From contig JAKSXM010000007.1 in NCBI GenBank assembly GCA_022575985.1, positions 52,234,501 to 52,298,500 of the forward strand: a stretch of 64,000 bases of DNA, read 5' to 3'. A program made the position numbers and the translations under genes. Below, in pieces: positions 46,086-57,245 of the stretch. The DNA comes from Anagrus nilaparvatae. Taxonomy: Eukaryota; Arthropoda; Insecta; Hymenoptera; Mymaridae. Numbering within the stretch: position 1 is the stretch's first letter; every line of letters starts with the position of its first letter. The notes beneath the pieces are model-generated. The model was not told the origin of the DNA. It saw only the letters and a program-made list of their open reading frames with translations, and searched no databases.

Positions 46086-49000
46086 ATGGATAATTTTAAT
46101 TTATCCGAAGAATCTGTTTTATCTACAATTTGGATTGTGTTTGCAGAGTCGTATGTGAATCCTAAACTCAAGCCTGATTTTAAATTTAATAAACATGAGC
46201 AGTCGTTAATTATTTTACTTTACCAGTTTTTGGAGAATGAATTGAACAATACAAAATACAGCGAAGATATTTTAAATATAATAGACCAAATAAGTAAGTT
46301 ACTAAAAATATGGTCAACTGATTTACATTTTATATATAAAATAAGATCAAAAGATGATAAATGTTCATTTAACGAAGTTACTGAATCATATATTAGAAAT
46401 CTAGCTCAGCGCATTTTAGAGCGAATTCAAACAGAAAATATAATTGTTATTCCTAATGGATTAACTAATGATCCTGGAGAAGAACTTACGGATAATATTT
46501 GTGTGTCTATACTAGAAAAGCGAGATAATTGCGTTGAATGGATTCAGGTAGATCCTGGTAGTGGTTATCACCAAACTTGTCCAAAATTGATAGGGAAAAA
46601 AAGTAATGCTTACTTAAAAATATCAAAAATTAATCTTGAAGATATTACAGAAGATTGGTTGTATTTATTAATAAGTTTAAAAACAATTTATTTTCATCAT
46701 TATTTAAATTCTCAAAAATATGACTTTAATTCTAAAAATGTTTTTTTATATGAATGGCTATTACCTCATCTGAATGGTGAAACGATTTTTGAATCAGAAC
46801 CTAACGATGATTTTTTAGATTATTCTCCTTTTTCACCAGTTCACACTTATCAAGTTATTATTAATACCCTTCGTTATCTTTTAAAATATTATATTGGCGA
46901 ATCTTACCTTGAGTTTTATAATAATTTAATTACAGGTTTTAAAATATATCTAATGTGTAAAGCGTTAAATTTTTATCAAACAGAATTAGGGGAAGCAATG
47001 TTGAAAAAAAAAAAACATCTCTTTTTATTTCAAGAAATGTGTCGCAATGTAGCTCAGCAAGCATATAGTTATGGAGACATAGATCAAAAAAATTTTTCTT
47101 TACATCTTATTAATGAAGTTCAAAATGCGATTAAAAAATATTTTAATGAAAAAGAAGATGTTTTATTGAACGATTTTACAATTAATCAATTATGTTTTAC
47201 TCGAGGTTTTTCTTCATTAATATTTAACGTATTTCATACTGTAGATAAATTTATAAATCAAATGACTAGTGAGGTACCTACTTACAATCCTGTTCTTACT
47301 CGTTTATTTAAAAAATCAAAAAGTAAAAAACCTCAACCTCAAGTTTTAAAACTGAATCCAATATTTATAAAACCAACAGATAATAATAATATTGTTTACT
47401 ATTTAAAAGCATTTAAAGAAAATTTTATTGATGCTAAATTAGAGCTTACTGATAATATTAAAAATTTAAACCTACTGAGCTATGGCATTGAAGTCATTTT
47501 CATTGAATACCTCGCCAATACAGATATTCTTAAAAAATCTTCTTGTTCATTTTCTTCAAATGATGAAGATTTAGCTCTTTTAATTAAAGAATTAGCTGAA
47601 TTTTATTATCTTTGTCAAGCAAAATTACTTGATTGCTTAGAAGGATCAACATATCAACCACAATTTTATTCGAAAAATATAGTTATTCAATTTTTTGCTT
47701 ATGCTATAATAACTTCCTTAAATCTCCGTGATAAAAAAATAGGACCTGTATTATCAGATTATAATCTAAGTACTGCAACTAACGAAACTCTTAGTCTAAA
47801 TGAAATAATTCCTCACCTTGTAATCAATGATAACCGATGGTTAAAAGTTTTATTATCTGTTAAAAAATTTTTCGCTTCAAAAGGAAACAAAGATACTCTT
47901 TTTTTGCATGGAAGATATACTCAAGATAAATTTATTATTACTATAAAAAATGACCAAGATGAATTAGATGAAGATTTAACGTTTGCAATTCGGTTGCTAA
48001 AAAAATATAAAATAGATCACAGATCTTTTATTGAGGAATATCGTCATTTAAAAGATTATGAATTTCACCAAAAATGGAGCAATCTTTTGTATACTTCGCA
48101 TTACTTACCAACACTGTTCAATACACTACATACTTCGGCTTATATAGCTAAAAGTTCTTTGATGGGTTTTCCCACAAAAGATATCGCTAAAATTAATTTT
48201 AAATGGGTTTTAGAAAAAGCGTCTAAATATAAAAGTATTTCTAAAGCTAAATTTCAATTAAATACTTTTAATGTGAACAAACTGAATGTTTCTCACAAAT
48301 CAAGATACCTGTTAAAAGACAGTTACAAAGAACAGAACGAAAACTCATATGAACGTTTTATAATTAGAAAAGAAAACTTTGGTAAAAATAATAATCATTT
48401 TTCAGAAAATGAAATAATTTGTAGTCAAGATAAAAAGCCAGTAAATTGTGTCTATTATATGGAACTAGGTTTCTTACAAAGTGAATCTCGATTAAAGTTA
48501 GAACGTTTGTATATTGCCATTAGAGATAATCAGTTGGATTTCACTAATGAACAAGAAAATATTTTAATTAATCAAACTCTCTTTGAAATCAGTCTACTGG
48601 TAAAAAATGGAAGCAAAGTTTTCAGTCTTTTAGAATGGACTGCTTACAATAATTCCTCTTTAATTCATAAAATTGGCTTACTTTGCATTGAAAAAATAAT
48701 TGAAATGCAGTATCGCTTAACTCAACATCATGCAATTGGAAACATAATTCAAGTTATATTAAACTTACTCACTTTTTACCCTGAAATTAATACGGATGAA
48801 ATTATTGAAAATATTAAAAATGTTTTTAATTGGTTAAAAAGTATTTTAGAAAATCCATCGAAAAGTTTAAACAATAACACTTTATTACATATAAATTCTT
48901 ATTTAGTTATCATTGCACAAGCTATACCTGAACTCTCAATAGATGATATACTAACTATATTGAAATCTTTATTAGTCATTCAAAATTATAAAATTAAAGG

Positions 49001-52000
49001 AATAAAATTAGAAAAGATGAATTTTTATCATTTAAATCAAGCTTGTTTGAATCTACACCCTCAGATTGAAAGTTGTATAGATGAAGATAGAGGTTTGCTT
49101 GATAATTTAATGTTATTAGAAAATCCAAATTGGTTAAACGACAAAAATGACTCTAGTACATGGGAAAAAAGTTCATCAACTTTTACTTACTCTTTTGAAG
49201 AATATATTATTGTACCTCTAGAAGGAGCAATTTATTTTGATAATCAGCCCTTAACTGGGCTTCCGAATGCTATTATTGATCACCAAGTTTATCAAAGTTT
49301 TTTCTCACAAGAAATTTTTTCTGTAATACCTTCAACGCATGAAATAGATCAAAAAGATTATCCGTGTTACGAATCAATTGATCGTACGCCAAAAATAAGA
49401 TTAACTTTGATTAAAGATAATTTATTAATTGAAGAATTGACATTTGAAAATGAATACCTCTTATTCATCCCTGTTACAAAACCGAATAAGACATGGGAGC
49501 CTACAGATAATTACAATTTTCTTTCTCAATTACCTCACAGTTTGCAAGATATTACACACTGGCTATCAATTAAGGATAAAAAGATAATCGTTAAGGATCA
49601 TCAAAGACAAATTTTATATGATTGGGATATAAAACAAAATACTATTTATTCTTTTCAGCATGAAGGATGCATTGTACCTTGGGATAGATTAGAAGACACT
49701 AATTTTAAAAAATGGCTACAGAGTATTGATTCATATGAAAACATACAGATAATTGTGTCTGATAATCATGTTAAATCTATTAATTTTACACAATTATGTT
49801 TACATTTTGACTATCAAGATAGCGAATATTTTTGTAGACAGATTCACGGTTATTTTATCCATAAGCAACAGTATATAAGTACACTGAATGGATTTTCAAA
49901 TTACATAGTCTTAGTGAAGAAAGAACCAAACTCAGAATTTCAACGTACAAAAATTATCATTCCTCATTACAGATTAAAAATTGAAGACTATTTTTATTCT
50001 CAGAAGGCTTTAACGACTCAACGAGCATTTAAATCCTTAACTTATTTTGTTTATGATCTAGATCCCATAACAAATTTGTTAAAAGGTCATCATATTCGTG
50101 CACAACTGTACTTGGCTTTAGTATACTATTGTTCAGCTTCTATGGATGATAATGATTTATCCACCTGTAATTCGTTTCATTTAGCCAGAGAAAATTTGGA
50201 AGCATGCTGGAAGGATCAACCTTATGAAGCAATTGAATTAGATATTATAGAACAATTTATCGGACTAACATCAGTGACACGTGATTTTTATTGTCAGCGT
50301 ATAGCAATTTTTCTGAAAGTAAATTCTTTACTTATTCATAGTTTACGGTTTGCATTTCTATACACCGATAAAGTTAATCTTCAGAATAAAGAGAGAAGTA
50401 CTCAATTGCTTGAAATTTGTGATAAAAAACTTCCAGAATTAATGAAGATTTATTTAATGAACAAGAACTCAATTCCTGTACGCATAAGATTAAGTTATGA
50501 TGAAGAAGAAAATCTAATCAAAAGATGCGAATCTTCATTTATGTTTTATTACCAATATTATTATGAGAATAAGCCTCAAGTAATTTTACCTGTAGAAACT
50601 ATTGTGCCTTACAAAAATAGTTACAAAGACTTATTTTCCAAAGAAGTCATAGAAAACACCTTTTTCGTTGAAGGATTTAAGAAAAATTTTTCCTCTATAA
50701 GGGTTGATTCTGAAACACAGGATTTATTTTTTTCTAACTTTGTAATTAATATTGACGAATTTTTTGTAAACAATTTTTTAGAACTATACAGTATTGCAAA
50801 AGTTTCTTCTATGAATTTAACACAGTACAAATATTTGTTACATTTTGCAGTTGTTAAAGCAAAATTGCATACTTCATCAGTAGCAACAAATTTTGTAAAT
50901 ATATTAGCTCGAGGTCTTCTTCTGTTAGCGCAAAATCCAGAATTATTTCCTGAATATCCTTATTGGTTTTGTAAACAATATTCGCCTGTTAATTTATGCA
51001 AAAGATTCATAAATAAGAATGAAATTTGTGAATCATTTCCATCTTTTAACTGGAATGATTACAACAATAAAATATTAGGTGGAGATGGATCTGAAGAAGA
51101 TAGAATAAAAGCAGAAGCTTCTGAAATTGAAGAAAATAAACTCATTAGGGCTAAATTTATGGAATATGATTTAAACAGCATTGGTGTACCAAATTATTCA
51201 CTAGAGGAGTTACCGCAAATGTCTTGTGTTAAAGATTTTACTCTTAAATATGAAAGACACGTGAAATTTACCTTATATGAATCGGTAAAAAAATGTATTG
51301 TTAGAAAACTCTATGCACAAGCTGCATATAATGATGCAATGTATAACTTTTTTCTTAGTTTCTTGCAAAAATGCGATGAAGTAAAAACAATTTCTGATGT
51401 AGGTCAAGAAATAGCTCTTTTTCAAAATGTTTCTATAGAAATAATAAAAGAAACACAGAATAGAATTGCAAAGTTGACACCTGAAGAAATAAATCAAAAC
51501 AAAATGTATATTCCTGAACAGCCAATGATTGTTAATATAGATAAATTTCTTGAAGATTTTTTTGTCAAAAAAGAAGAAAAAGATGAAAATGAAGATTTTC
51601 TATTTGAATCTGTATTAAATGAAGCAGAAAATGAATATCAAAAACAATTTTATAATGAATTAAGAAACAGTTGGTTGTCATATAAAAATGAAATTAAATT
51701 TAACTATTTTTGGCTTAACATAAATTCTTTGAGCCTTTTAGAAGATGAATTAAAATCAAAATATATGGAAATAGGTCATGAAGCTGCAAAGACCTGGAAT
51801 GACATAGTAAAAAAGTTTAAAAATCAGCCTTGTAACGAGTCAAATAATTTCTTTGCTTTACGCTCTCATGCAGGGCAATCTTGTCATTATCACAAGGGAG
51901 ATATACTCAGATTATTAATTCAAAATTACAAAATGGACGAATATAATCCAGATTGCTTTTTAGAAGCAGATAATGTTATTCAAAAAATAATTACATATGT

Positions 52001-55000
52001 AAATAATGAAATAAATTTATTTAAAATAGTCCGAGCATTAGGTTTGATTCATCAATACAAGCAAGCGAAGAGTGAAACAGAGCAGTTTTCCATAACTCAA
52101 TTTTTAGTTGACTGTTTAAAAGAAAACGTGAGTGAAGATTCTTATCGTTTTCCCCATTGGTTATTGTTTCAGTTAGAAAATGAAATTATCATAAGAGACA
52201 ATCAACGACAGCTTATTCTTGATATGCTGAGCCAAAATGAAAAAGTAATGTATCAACTTAACATGGGCGAAGGTAAATCATCTGTAATCCTACCATTGTT
52301 AAGTTACAATTTAACAAAAAATAATCAACTCTTACGTATTATTGTTTTACCATCTTTATTGAACACTATGAAAGATCTTTTACAAAATTGTTTCTCTGGA
52401 TTAGTGAAAAAGCGTGTTTACACATTACCTTTTTATCGAAGTACTGATACTTCTTCAGAAAATTTAAAATTAATTTTACAAATGCTTGAAAAATGTCAAT
52501 CTGATAATGATATTCTGTTGGTTACACCTGAGCACCAAATGTGCTTACAGTTAAAATTTAAAGAATTATTGTTCGAAAACCAGCAACAAATTAATGCAAC
52601 AAACGTTTTTAACTGGAAAACTTATCGCCAAAGAGCACCACATGATGCTAAGGATTATAAAGATTTATCTGAACAGGAAGTTAAAGAGCTGCTAAGTAAA
52701 CAAGATAAACATCTTAAAATTTGTTTACAAAATCAGGGTTTCATAGATGCTTGTGATAATATTCGAAAAGTTCCTGAACGTGGCTTAGAGCAACTTTTAT
52801 ATTCTAAGCTTAAACAAAGCATTGGTGACACAAGTTTTAGAGAATGGAGTTGTTTAAAAGCTGCCTTCTATGAATTGTTATTTAATTCTAAGTTGGCTTA
52901 TGAAAATAGCAAAGAAAAGCTTGAATTGTTGAATAAAATTAATGATTTAAAGACCATTAATTTATTAGATGAGTCTGATGAAATTTTGAAACATGGAAAG
53001 GAACTAAATTATAGTATGGGTGACAAACATCAATATGATGGTGGAGAAACGCGATGGAAAATACCACAATTTTTCCTAAAAGTTATTTTTTGCGACCATG
53101 AAATCAAGGAAATCATAAAATTAGGAAAACCTGATGGATTTACTATAATTAATGAACATTTTAGTCAAAGTGGTGGAATTCCATTTATTCAAATTTTAAA
53201 TGAGCCATATTATGAAAAATCTCTCAAGCCTGTGTTAATAGAAAAATTTTTTATCAAGAACAATGATATTCTCAGAAGATACAAAGTAACTGCAGATGAT
53301 AACCTGTTTGATAACGAAGTTTGTTCATTAAGAAAATATGTTGCTGGTGAGCTTGAAACAAATTTGGAAAAAAGCGTAATGAGATTTCTAAGCGATAAAG
53401 GAGTTTTGAAAGACAAATTATTATTGGCCAAGGGTTGGCTTACTCATGGAATTCTATTCCATGTATTTAATGTTAAATATAGAGTGCAATATGGTCTGAA
53501 TTTGCATATGAAAGGGCAAACACCAAAGCAAATTGCTATTCCTTTTTGGGGTAAAGATGCACCTTCACCGCGTTCTGAATTTAGTCATCCTGATGTAATG
53601 CTAGGTTTTACTATTATTAGTTACTTGTATGAAGGTCTGGATCAAGAACAACTTAAAAAAGCAATTTTAAAATTAAAAAATAAGTATAGCAATCAGTCAG
53701 CAAATGAAATTTTTAGAAAGTGGGTTCATGCTAGTGAAACTTGGATTAAATCTCAAACAGATGAATTTCCGCCAAAGATACTTACTTCATTAATGCAAAT
53801 AGATTTAGATGATGAGGTATGCTTGTCAAAAATTCATCATTTTCTAAGCAGTAATCATCTAGTAATTTTCTTTTATTTGAATGAATTTGTTTTCATAGAA
53901 GAGGCAACGCAGTATCGTTTTAAAATCAGTGCTAATGCGCATTCCTTAGTCGGTTATAATCCGTCCTTAGGTTTCTCTGGTACTGACGATAAAAAAATAA
54001 CTATGCCTTTTCAAGTAAAATCATTGTGCTCAAAATCACAAGAAGGTACTAATGGAAAATTACTTTCTGTTCTTACACAGGAACGAAATAGTCGTTATTA
54101 TTCATTACAGTCAGAAACAGTAGAAGATTTACTAAATGAATTATGTGATTATGTTAGAAATCAAGAAAATTGTCATGCATTAATCGATGCAGGTGCCTTA
54201 GTTACCGGATTGTCCAATTTCCAAGTAGCTTCATTTTTTATAAAACGCTTACCTGATACTTTTCTGGGTGTGATCTATTTCTGTGACAAAAGCAACAATT
54301 TAAATGTTTTGACTAGAGATGAAAAAACAATGGTACTACAAGATTGTTACCTAGATTATCGGTGTTTATTTGCATACTTAGATGATATCCACACTAGGGG
54401 TACAGATATAAAACTTCCTTTGAATGCTCATGCAATATTAACTATTGGTATAGGGATGGAAAAAGATAAACTGATGCAAGCAGCCATGCGATTGAGGCAA
54501 CTTGCACAAAAACAATCAGTTTCATTGTGGGGTACTCAGGCAGTAACACTTGCTATTACAAGAGGCCATTTGATTGATACAGAAATCAATAGCGAGCAAG
54601 TTATTAAATATGTAACTCAAAATACCACAAACAGTATTAATAACGAGTTATTTGCTGTAAGTTTTAGAAAAATTAGTTTTCAGTTTTTAAAACAAGCAGA
54701 AACTTGGTTGAAAGAAGCTCCTACAAATTTGGATTCTATTTTAAAATATTGTCAAGAAAAAGAACAGTTTTATTTAGAAGAATTTTATGCTGCAACACCA
54801 CAATATGAAGACTTAGCTGATCGATTACATTCTCTTGTTTCTGAACGAGTTAAAATCTTTTGGCAAGACATTGAAAATGAGTTAAATAAAAAAAAATTAA
54901 CTGGTTCTGAAATATATAATAAGGTTGTAGACCAAAAAAATAAAAATTTCTTTAGGAAACAGTTGCAAACTATTTGCGAGGAAGCAGAAAATTATTTAGA

Positions 55001-56057
55001 ACGAGGATTTGTTCAATTTTCACTAGATGACGATGAAGAAAAAGAAGTGGAAGTAGAAGTTATAAAAGAACAAGAAATTTTAATTAAAGTACTTAGTCGT
55101 AACCCTTTCACAGAAAGATTATGGGATGTTAATTTAATTACCGTTCCTAACTTCATACAATCAGCTAGAAATTCAGAAATTATTATACCAATTGAAAGGA
55201 TTAAAGATTTTATTCAAGATCCTGCTGATTTAAAAGGCATTACTTGGAATAATAAAATTTTCATGACAAAAAATTATATTAAGACAATTGAAGGTTCATC
55301 GATTCAGTTCTTAGATAACTATTTAAGACCTGTTGATGTGGTGTTAGTTCATAGAATTCATGTAGATAATGAAAATGAAGATTTTAGATTAATAGTTTTA
55401 TCAGGGAAAGAAGCTTCAGCTATTAAGTCTACTTTTGATGAAACTCTTGAAGATAATATTTTAATTCATATAAACGACATTAATGGACCATCTAAATTCC
55501 CTATAACTGCTGGATTGTCTGAGAAAGAACAGAAGCTACTTACAACTGTTAAATTATTTGCTGGCAAATGCCATTATACAACAATGAAAGAAGTTTGTCG
55601 ATTATCTAAACGTGTAGGACGACTTTATTCAGAAGTTTTTACTGCTTGTAATAATATTGACTCAAAATTATCTGAGGAAATATATCAGATTTTAATTGAT
55701 AAAGGTTATCTGGATTTCTCAGGTATAATGAGCGAAAAGCTCTTGATAATTTTAGAAGATATTAAAGCAGACAAATTCTGCAACCTCCAGCTAACTCAAG
55801 AATATCAAATATATGCTGCTGATGTATTAAAAAAGCTTTATAAAATTTATACAAAACTTATAATAAAGCCTAATGTTAAAAGTAGTTCATTAAAAGATGG
55901 ACACAATACCTTAAGACAATGGATTAGTACTAGAGGTAATTTAAAAGAATACTCAGGTTCAGCTTTAGAATCAGTTTTAAATTCTGAATATAAATTAAAA
56001 ATCAGTTTCTGTATCGATGAGCAGAGTTCTATAGAACAAAGTTCTAATTTTTTCTAG
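46086..56057 (+). CDS. Gene 4: DUF3638/DUF3645 giant protein, complete
   Basis: An uninterrupted frame of 3323 codons, the longest copy. The ATG lies four bases after a TTTTCAG acceptor (exon from 46082) and the N-terminus aligns with gene 3. WIQVDPG is at residue 152; a long variable linker lies around 345-420, with a basic KKSKSKKPQPQ stretch not found in the others; HWLLFQLENEIIIRDNQ and GEGKS are at 2061-2065; DESDE at 2295; DUF3645 core GKDAPSPRSEFSHPDVM; SGTDD; RGTDIKL at 2771; QAAMRLRQLAQKQ; acidic DDDEEKEVEVEVI; and the shared GSALESVLN tail followed by an extra Ser/Gln-rich C-terminus ending SSNFF. Motor-like motifs are complete. Several blocks are nearly identical in DNA to gene 3, others clearly diverged, which points to gene conversion. 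Family function is unknown. Confidence 0.95.
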   Translation: MDNFNLSEESVLSTIWIVFAESYVNPKLKPDFKFNKHEQSLIILLYQFLENELNNTKYSEDILNIIDQISKLLKIWSTDLHFIYKIRSKDDKCSFNEVTESYIRNLAQRILERIQTENIIVIPNGLTNDPGEELTDNICVSILEKRDNCVEWIQVDPGSGYHQTCPKLIGKKSNAYLKISKINLEDITEDWLYLLISLKTIYFHHYLNSQKYDFNSKNVFLYEWLLPHLNGETIFESEPNDDFLDYSPFSPVHTYQVIINTLRYLLKYYIGESYLEFYNNLITGFKIYLMCKALNFYQTELGEAMLKKKKHLFLFQEMCRNVAQQAYSYGDIDQKNFSLHLINEVQNAIKKYFNEKEDVLLNDFTINQLCFTRGFSSLIFNVFHTVDKFINQMTSEVPTYNPVLTRLFKKSKSKKPQPQVLKLNPIFIKPTDNNNIVYYLKAFKENFIDAKLELTDNIKNLNLLSYGIEVIFIEYLANTDILKKSSCSFSSNDEDLALLIKELAEFYYLCQAKLLDCLEGSTYQPQFYSKNIVIQFFAYAIITSLNLRDKKIGPVLSDYNLSTATNETLSLNEIIPHLVINDNRWLKVLLSVKKFFASKGNKDTLFLHGRYTQDKFIITIKNDQDELDEDLTFAIRLLKKYKIDHRSFIEEYRHLKDYEFHQKWSNLLYTSHYLPTLFNTLHTSAYIAKSSLMGFPTKDIAKINFKWVLEKASKYKSISKAKFQLNTFNVNKLNVSHKSRYLLKDSYKEQNENSYERFIIRKENFGKNNNHFSENEIICSQDKKPVNCVYYMELGFLQSESRLKLERLYIAIRDNQLDFTNEQENILINQTLFEISLLVKNGSKVFSLLEWTAYNNSSLIHKIGLLCIEKIIEMQYRLTQHHAIGNIIQVILNLLTFYPEINTDEIIENIKNVFNWLKSILENPSKSLNNNTLLHINSYLVIIAQAIPELSIDDILTILKSLLVIQNYKIKGIKLEKMNFYHLNQACLNLHPQIESCIDEDRGLLDNLMLLENPNWLNDKNDSSTWEKSSSTFTYSFEEYIIVPLEGAIYFDNQPLTGLPNAIIDHQVYQSFFSQEIFSVIPSTHEIDQKDYPCYESIDRTPKIRLTLIKDNLLIEELTFENEYLLFIPVTKPNKTWEPTDNYNFLSQLPHSLQDITHWLSIKDKKIIVKDHQRQILYDWDIKQNTIYSFQHEGCIVPWDRLEDTNFKKWLQSIDSYENIQIIVSDNHVKSINFTQLCLHFDYQDSEYFCRQIHGYFIHKQQYISTLNGFSNYIVLVKKEPNSEFQRTKIIIPHYRLKIEDYFYSQKALTTQRAFKSLTYFVYDLDPITNLLKGHHIRAQLYLALVYYCSASMDDNDLSTCNSFHLARENLEACWKDQPYEAIELDIIEQFIGLTSVTRDFYCQRIAIFLKVNSLLIHSLRFAFLYTDKVNLQNKERSTQLLEICDKKLPELMKIYLMNKNSIPVRIRLSYDEEENLIKRCESSFMFYYQYYYENKPQVILPVETIVPYKNSYKDLFSKEVIENTFFVEGFKKNFSSIRVDSETQDLFFSNFVINIDEFFVNNFLELYSIAKVSSMNLTQYKYLLHFAVVKAKLHTSSVATNFVNILARGLLLLAQNPELFPEYPYWFCKQYSPVNLCKRFINKNEICESFPSFNWNDYNNKILGGDGSEEDRIKAEASEIEENKLIRAKFMEYDLNSIGVPNYSLEELPQMSCVKDFTLKYERHVKFTLYESVKKCIVRKLYAQAAYNDAMYNFFLSFLQKCDEVKTISDVGQEIALFQNVSIEIIKETQNRIAKLTPEEINQNKMYIPEQPMIVNIDKFLEDFFVKKEEKDENEDFLFESVLNEAENEYQKQFYNELRNSWLSYKNEIKFNYFWLNINSLSLLEDELKSKYMEIGHEAAKTWNDIVKKFKNQPCNESNNFFALRSHAGQSCHYHKGDILRLLIQNYKMDEYNPDCFLEADNVIQKIITYVNNEINLFKIVRALGLIHQYKQAKSETEQFSITQFLVDCLKENVSEDSYRFPHWLLFQLENEIIIRDNQRQLILDMLSQNEKVMYQLNMGEGKSSVILPLLSYNLTKNNQLLRIIVLPSLLNTMKDLLQNCFSGLVKKRVYTLPFYRSTDTSSENLKLILQMLEKCQSDNDILLVTPEHQMCLQLKFKELLFENQQQINATNVFNWKTYRQRAPHDAKDYKDLSEQEVKELLSKQDKHLKICLQNQGFIDACDNIRKVPERGLEQLLYSKLKQSIGDTSFREWSCLKAAFYELLFNSKLAYENSKEKLELLNKINDLKTINLLDESDEILKHGKELNYSMGDKHQYDGGETRWKIPQFFLKVIFCDHEIKEIIKLGKPDGFTIINEHFSQSGGIPFIQILNEPYYEKSLKPVLIEKFFIKNNDILRRYKVTADDNLFDNEVCSLRKYVAGELETNLEKSVMRFLSDKGVLKDKLLLAKGWLTHGILFHVFNVKYRVQYGLNLHMKGQTPKQIAIPFWGKDAPSPRSEFSHPDVMLGFTIISYLYEGLDQEQLKKAILKLKNKYSNQSANEIFRKWVHASETWIKSQTDEFPPKILTSLMQIDLDDEVCLSKIHHFLSSNHLVIFFYLNEFVFIEEATQYRFKISANAHSLVGYNPSLGFSGTDDKKITMPFQVKSLCSKSQEGTNGKLLSVLTQERNSRYYSLQSETVEDLLNELCDYVRNQENCHALIDAGALVTGLSNFQVASFFIKRLPDTFLGVIYFCDKSNNLNVLTRDEKTMVLQDCYLDYRCLFAYLDDIHTRGTDIKLPLNAHAILTIGIGMEKDKLMQAAMRLRQLAQKQSVSLWGTQAVTLAITRGHLIDTEINSEQVIKYVTQNTTNSINNELFAVSFRKISFQFLKQAETWLKEAPTNLDSILKYCQEKEQFYLEEFYAATPQYEDLADRLHSLVSERVKIFWQDIENELNKKKLTGSEIYNKVVDQKNKNFFRKQLQTICEEAENYLERGFVQFSLDDDEEKEVEVEVIKEQEILIKVLSRNPFTERLWDVNLITVPNFIQSARNSEIIIPIERIKDFIQDPADLKGITWNNKIFMTKNYIKTIEGSSIQFLDNYLRPVDVVLVHRIHVDNENEDFRLIVLSGKEASAIKSTFDETLEDNILIHINDINGPSKFPITAGLSEKEQKLLTTVKLFAGKCHYTTMKEVCRLSKRVGRLYSEVFTACNNIDSKLSEEIYQILIDKGYLDFSGIMSEKLLIILEDIKADKFCNLQLTQEYQIYAADVLKKLYKIYTKLIIKPNVKSSSLKDGHNTLRQWISTRGNLKEYSGSALESVLNSEYKLKISFCIDEQSSIEQSSNFF

Positions 56058-57099
56058 ATTTTCACTAAATACAGAATTTAAATACTTTATTAAAATATTA
56101 AATAAGAATATAAAAAATTTATAATTATAATTTATAAAGATTATTTATTTAATTGTTTGTGTACTTAAATTATATTTTTACATTTTTAATTATATTATTA
56201 AGTGAATGTTTGGATTAAATATTATATTTAATATTATGCAGTTTTCCAAAACTTTTTAAAAAATGGTTGATTTAGATTAAAGTATTTAATTAATTAAAGT
56301 ATTATTATTATTGCATTTTTTGTATAATTCAAATTAGTAAGTACTGTGTGTTAATATATATCTGGATATATATTAAAAAATTTGTGTTATTTAATGTTTT
56401 ATATGTATACATATAATTGTGTTTTTAAAATAAAAGTATGATCGCATTAATTAAAATATTGTGTAAATGAAAATGAATAATTTAAAAATAATTTGTCCCT
56501 TAATCCTTATCCTTTTGTTTTTATTACTCATTTATTTAAAATTTAGTTTTTTTGGCTTAAAAAAAAAGTTTCAAATTTATTTTATAACTCTAAAATAACA
56601 TATTTTTAATGCCAAATATTCTGTCAAATATTAAAATCTTGAATACCCAAAATTAAAAATCATCAAAATTGTTTAAAAAAATTAATTATTGTTTTTTCAT
56701 TTTTATTTTTAATTATAGTTTTTCAATTAATTAACAAAATTACTTAGTAATTTTTTATTAACAACAAAAATAAAAATCATTTATTAAAAGCAGCATGGTT
56801 TAAATAAAAAAATAAATCATGTTTAAAATTCCATTTTTATTTTTTATTCCATTTTTAATTTGATAATACAATGATAATGTTGATAAGAATGGTTTATTAG
56901 TAAATTACTATAATTTTAATAAAAATAGATAAGTACTTATTTATTATAGTTTTATAAAGATTTTTTATAATTTAATTAACATAAAGGTTTTTTAAATTTT
57001 AAGATAAAAACATTTGCAACAAATAGATATTATTAATTTTTTAATTAAAATAATGCAAAATCAAATATCAAATCAAAAAATAAACAAGTTTAAATAATA
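56058..57099. other. Intergenic region after gene 4, no gene seen
   Basis: Very AT-rich 3' UTR and intergenic DNA. No repeat, RNA gene or credible reading frame was identified. Confidence 0.6.
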
Positions 57100-57245
57100 C
57101 AAATATTGGCGCTTTTAATTTTTAAATTTTACCACGTCATGTGTTCATAGTGGCGTGGGTGTAGCTGATTTTACCGCCGATTTGATTATGAAGAATTGTT
57201 ATTGTTATTGTTGTAAATGGACAAATTGCAAATAAAACGAGTTTA
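57100..57245 (+). promoter_or_regulatory. GC-enriched island, candidate promoter of gene 5
   Basis: Local GC rise 3.8 kb before the gene 5 ATG with TTGGCGCTTTTAATTTTTAA at 57106, CACGTCATGTG, TGGCGTGGGTGTAGC and ACCGCCGATTTG. TGGCGC and distance match the islands of genes 2 to 4. Promoter function is inferred. Confidence 0.45.
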
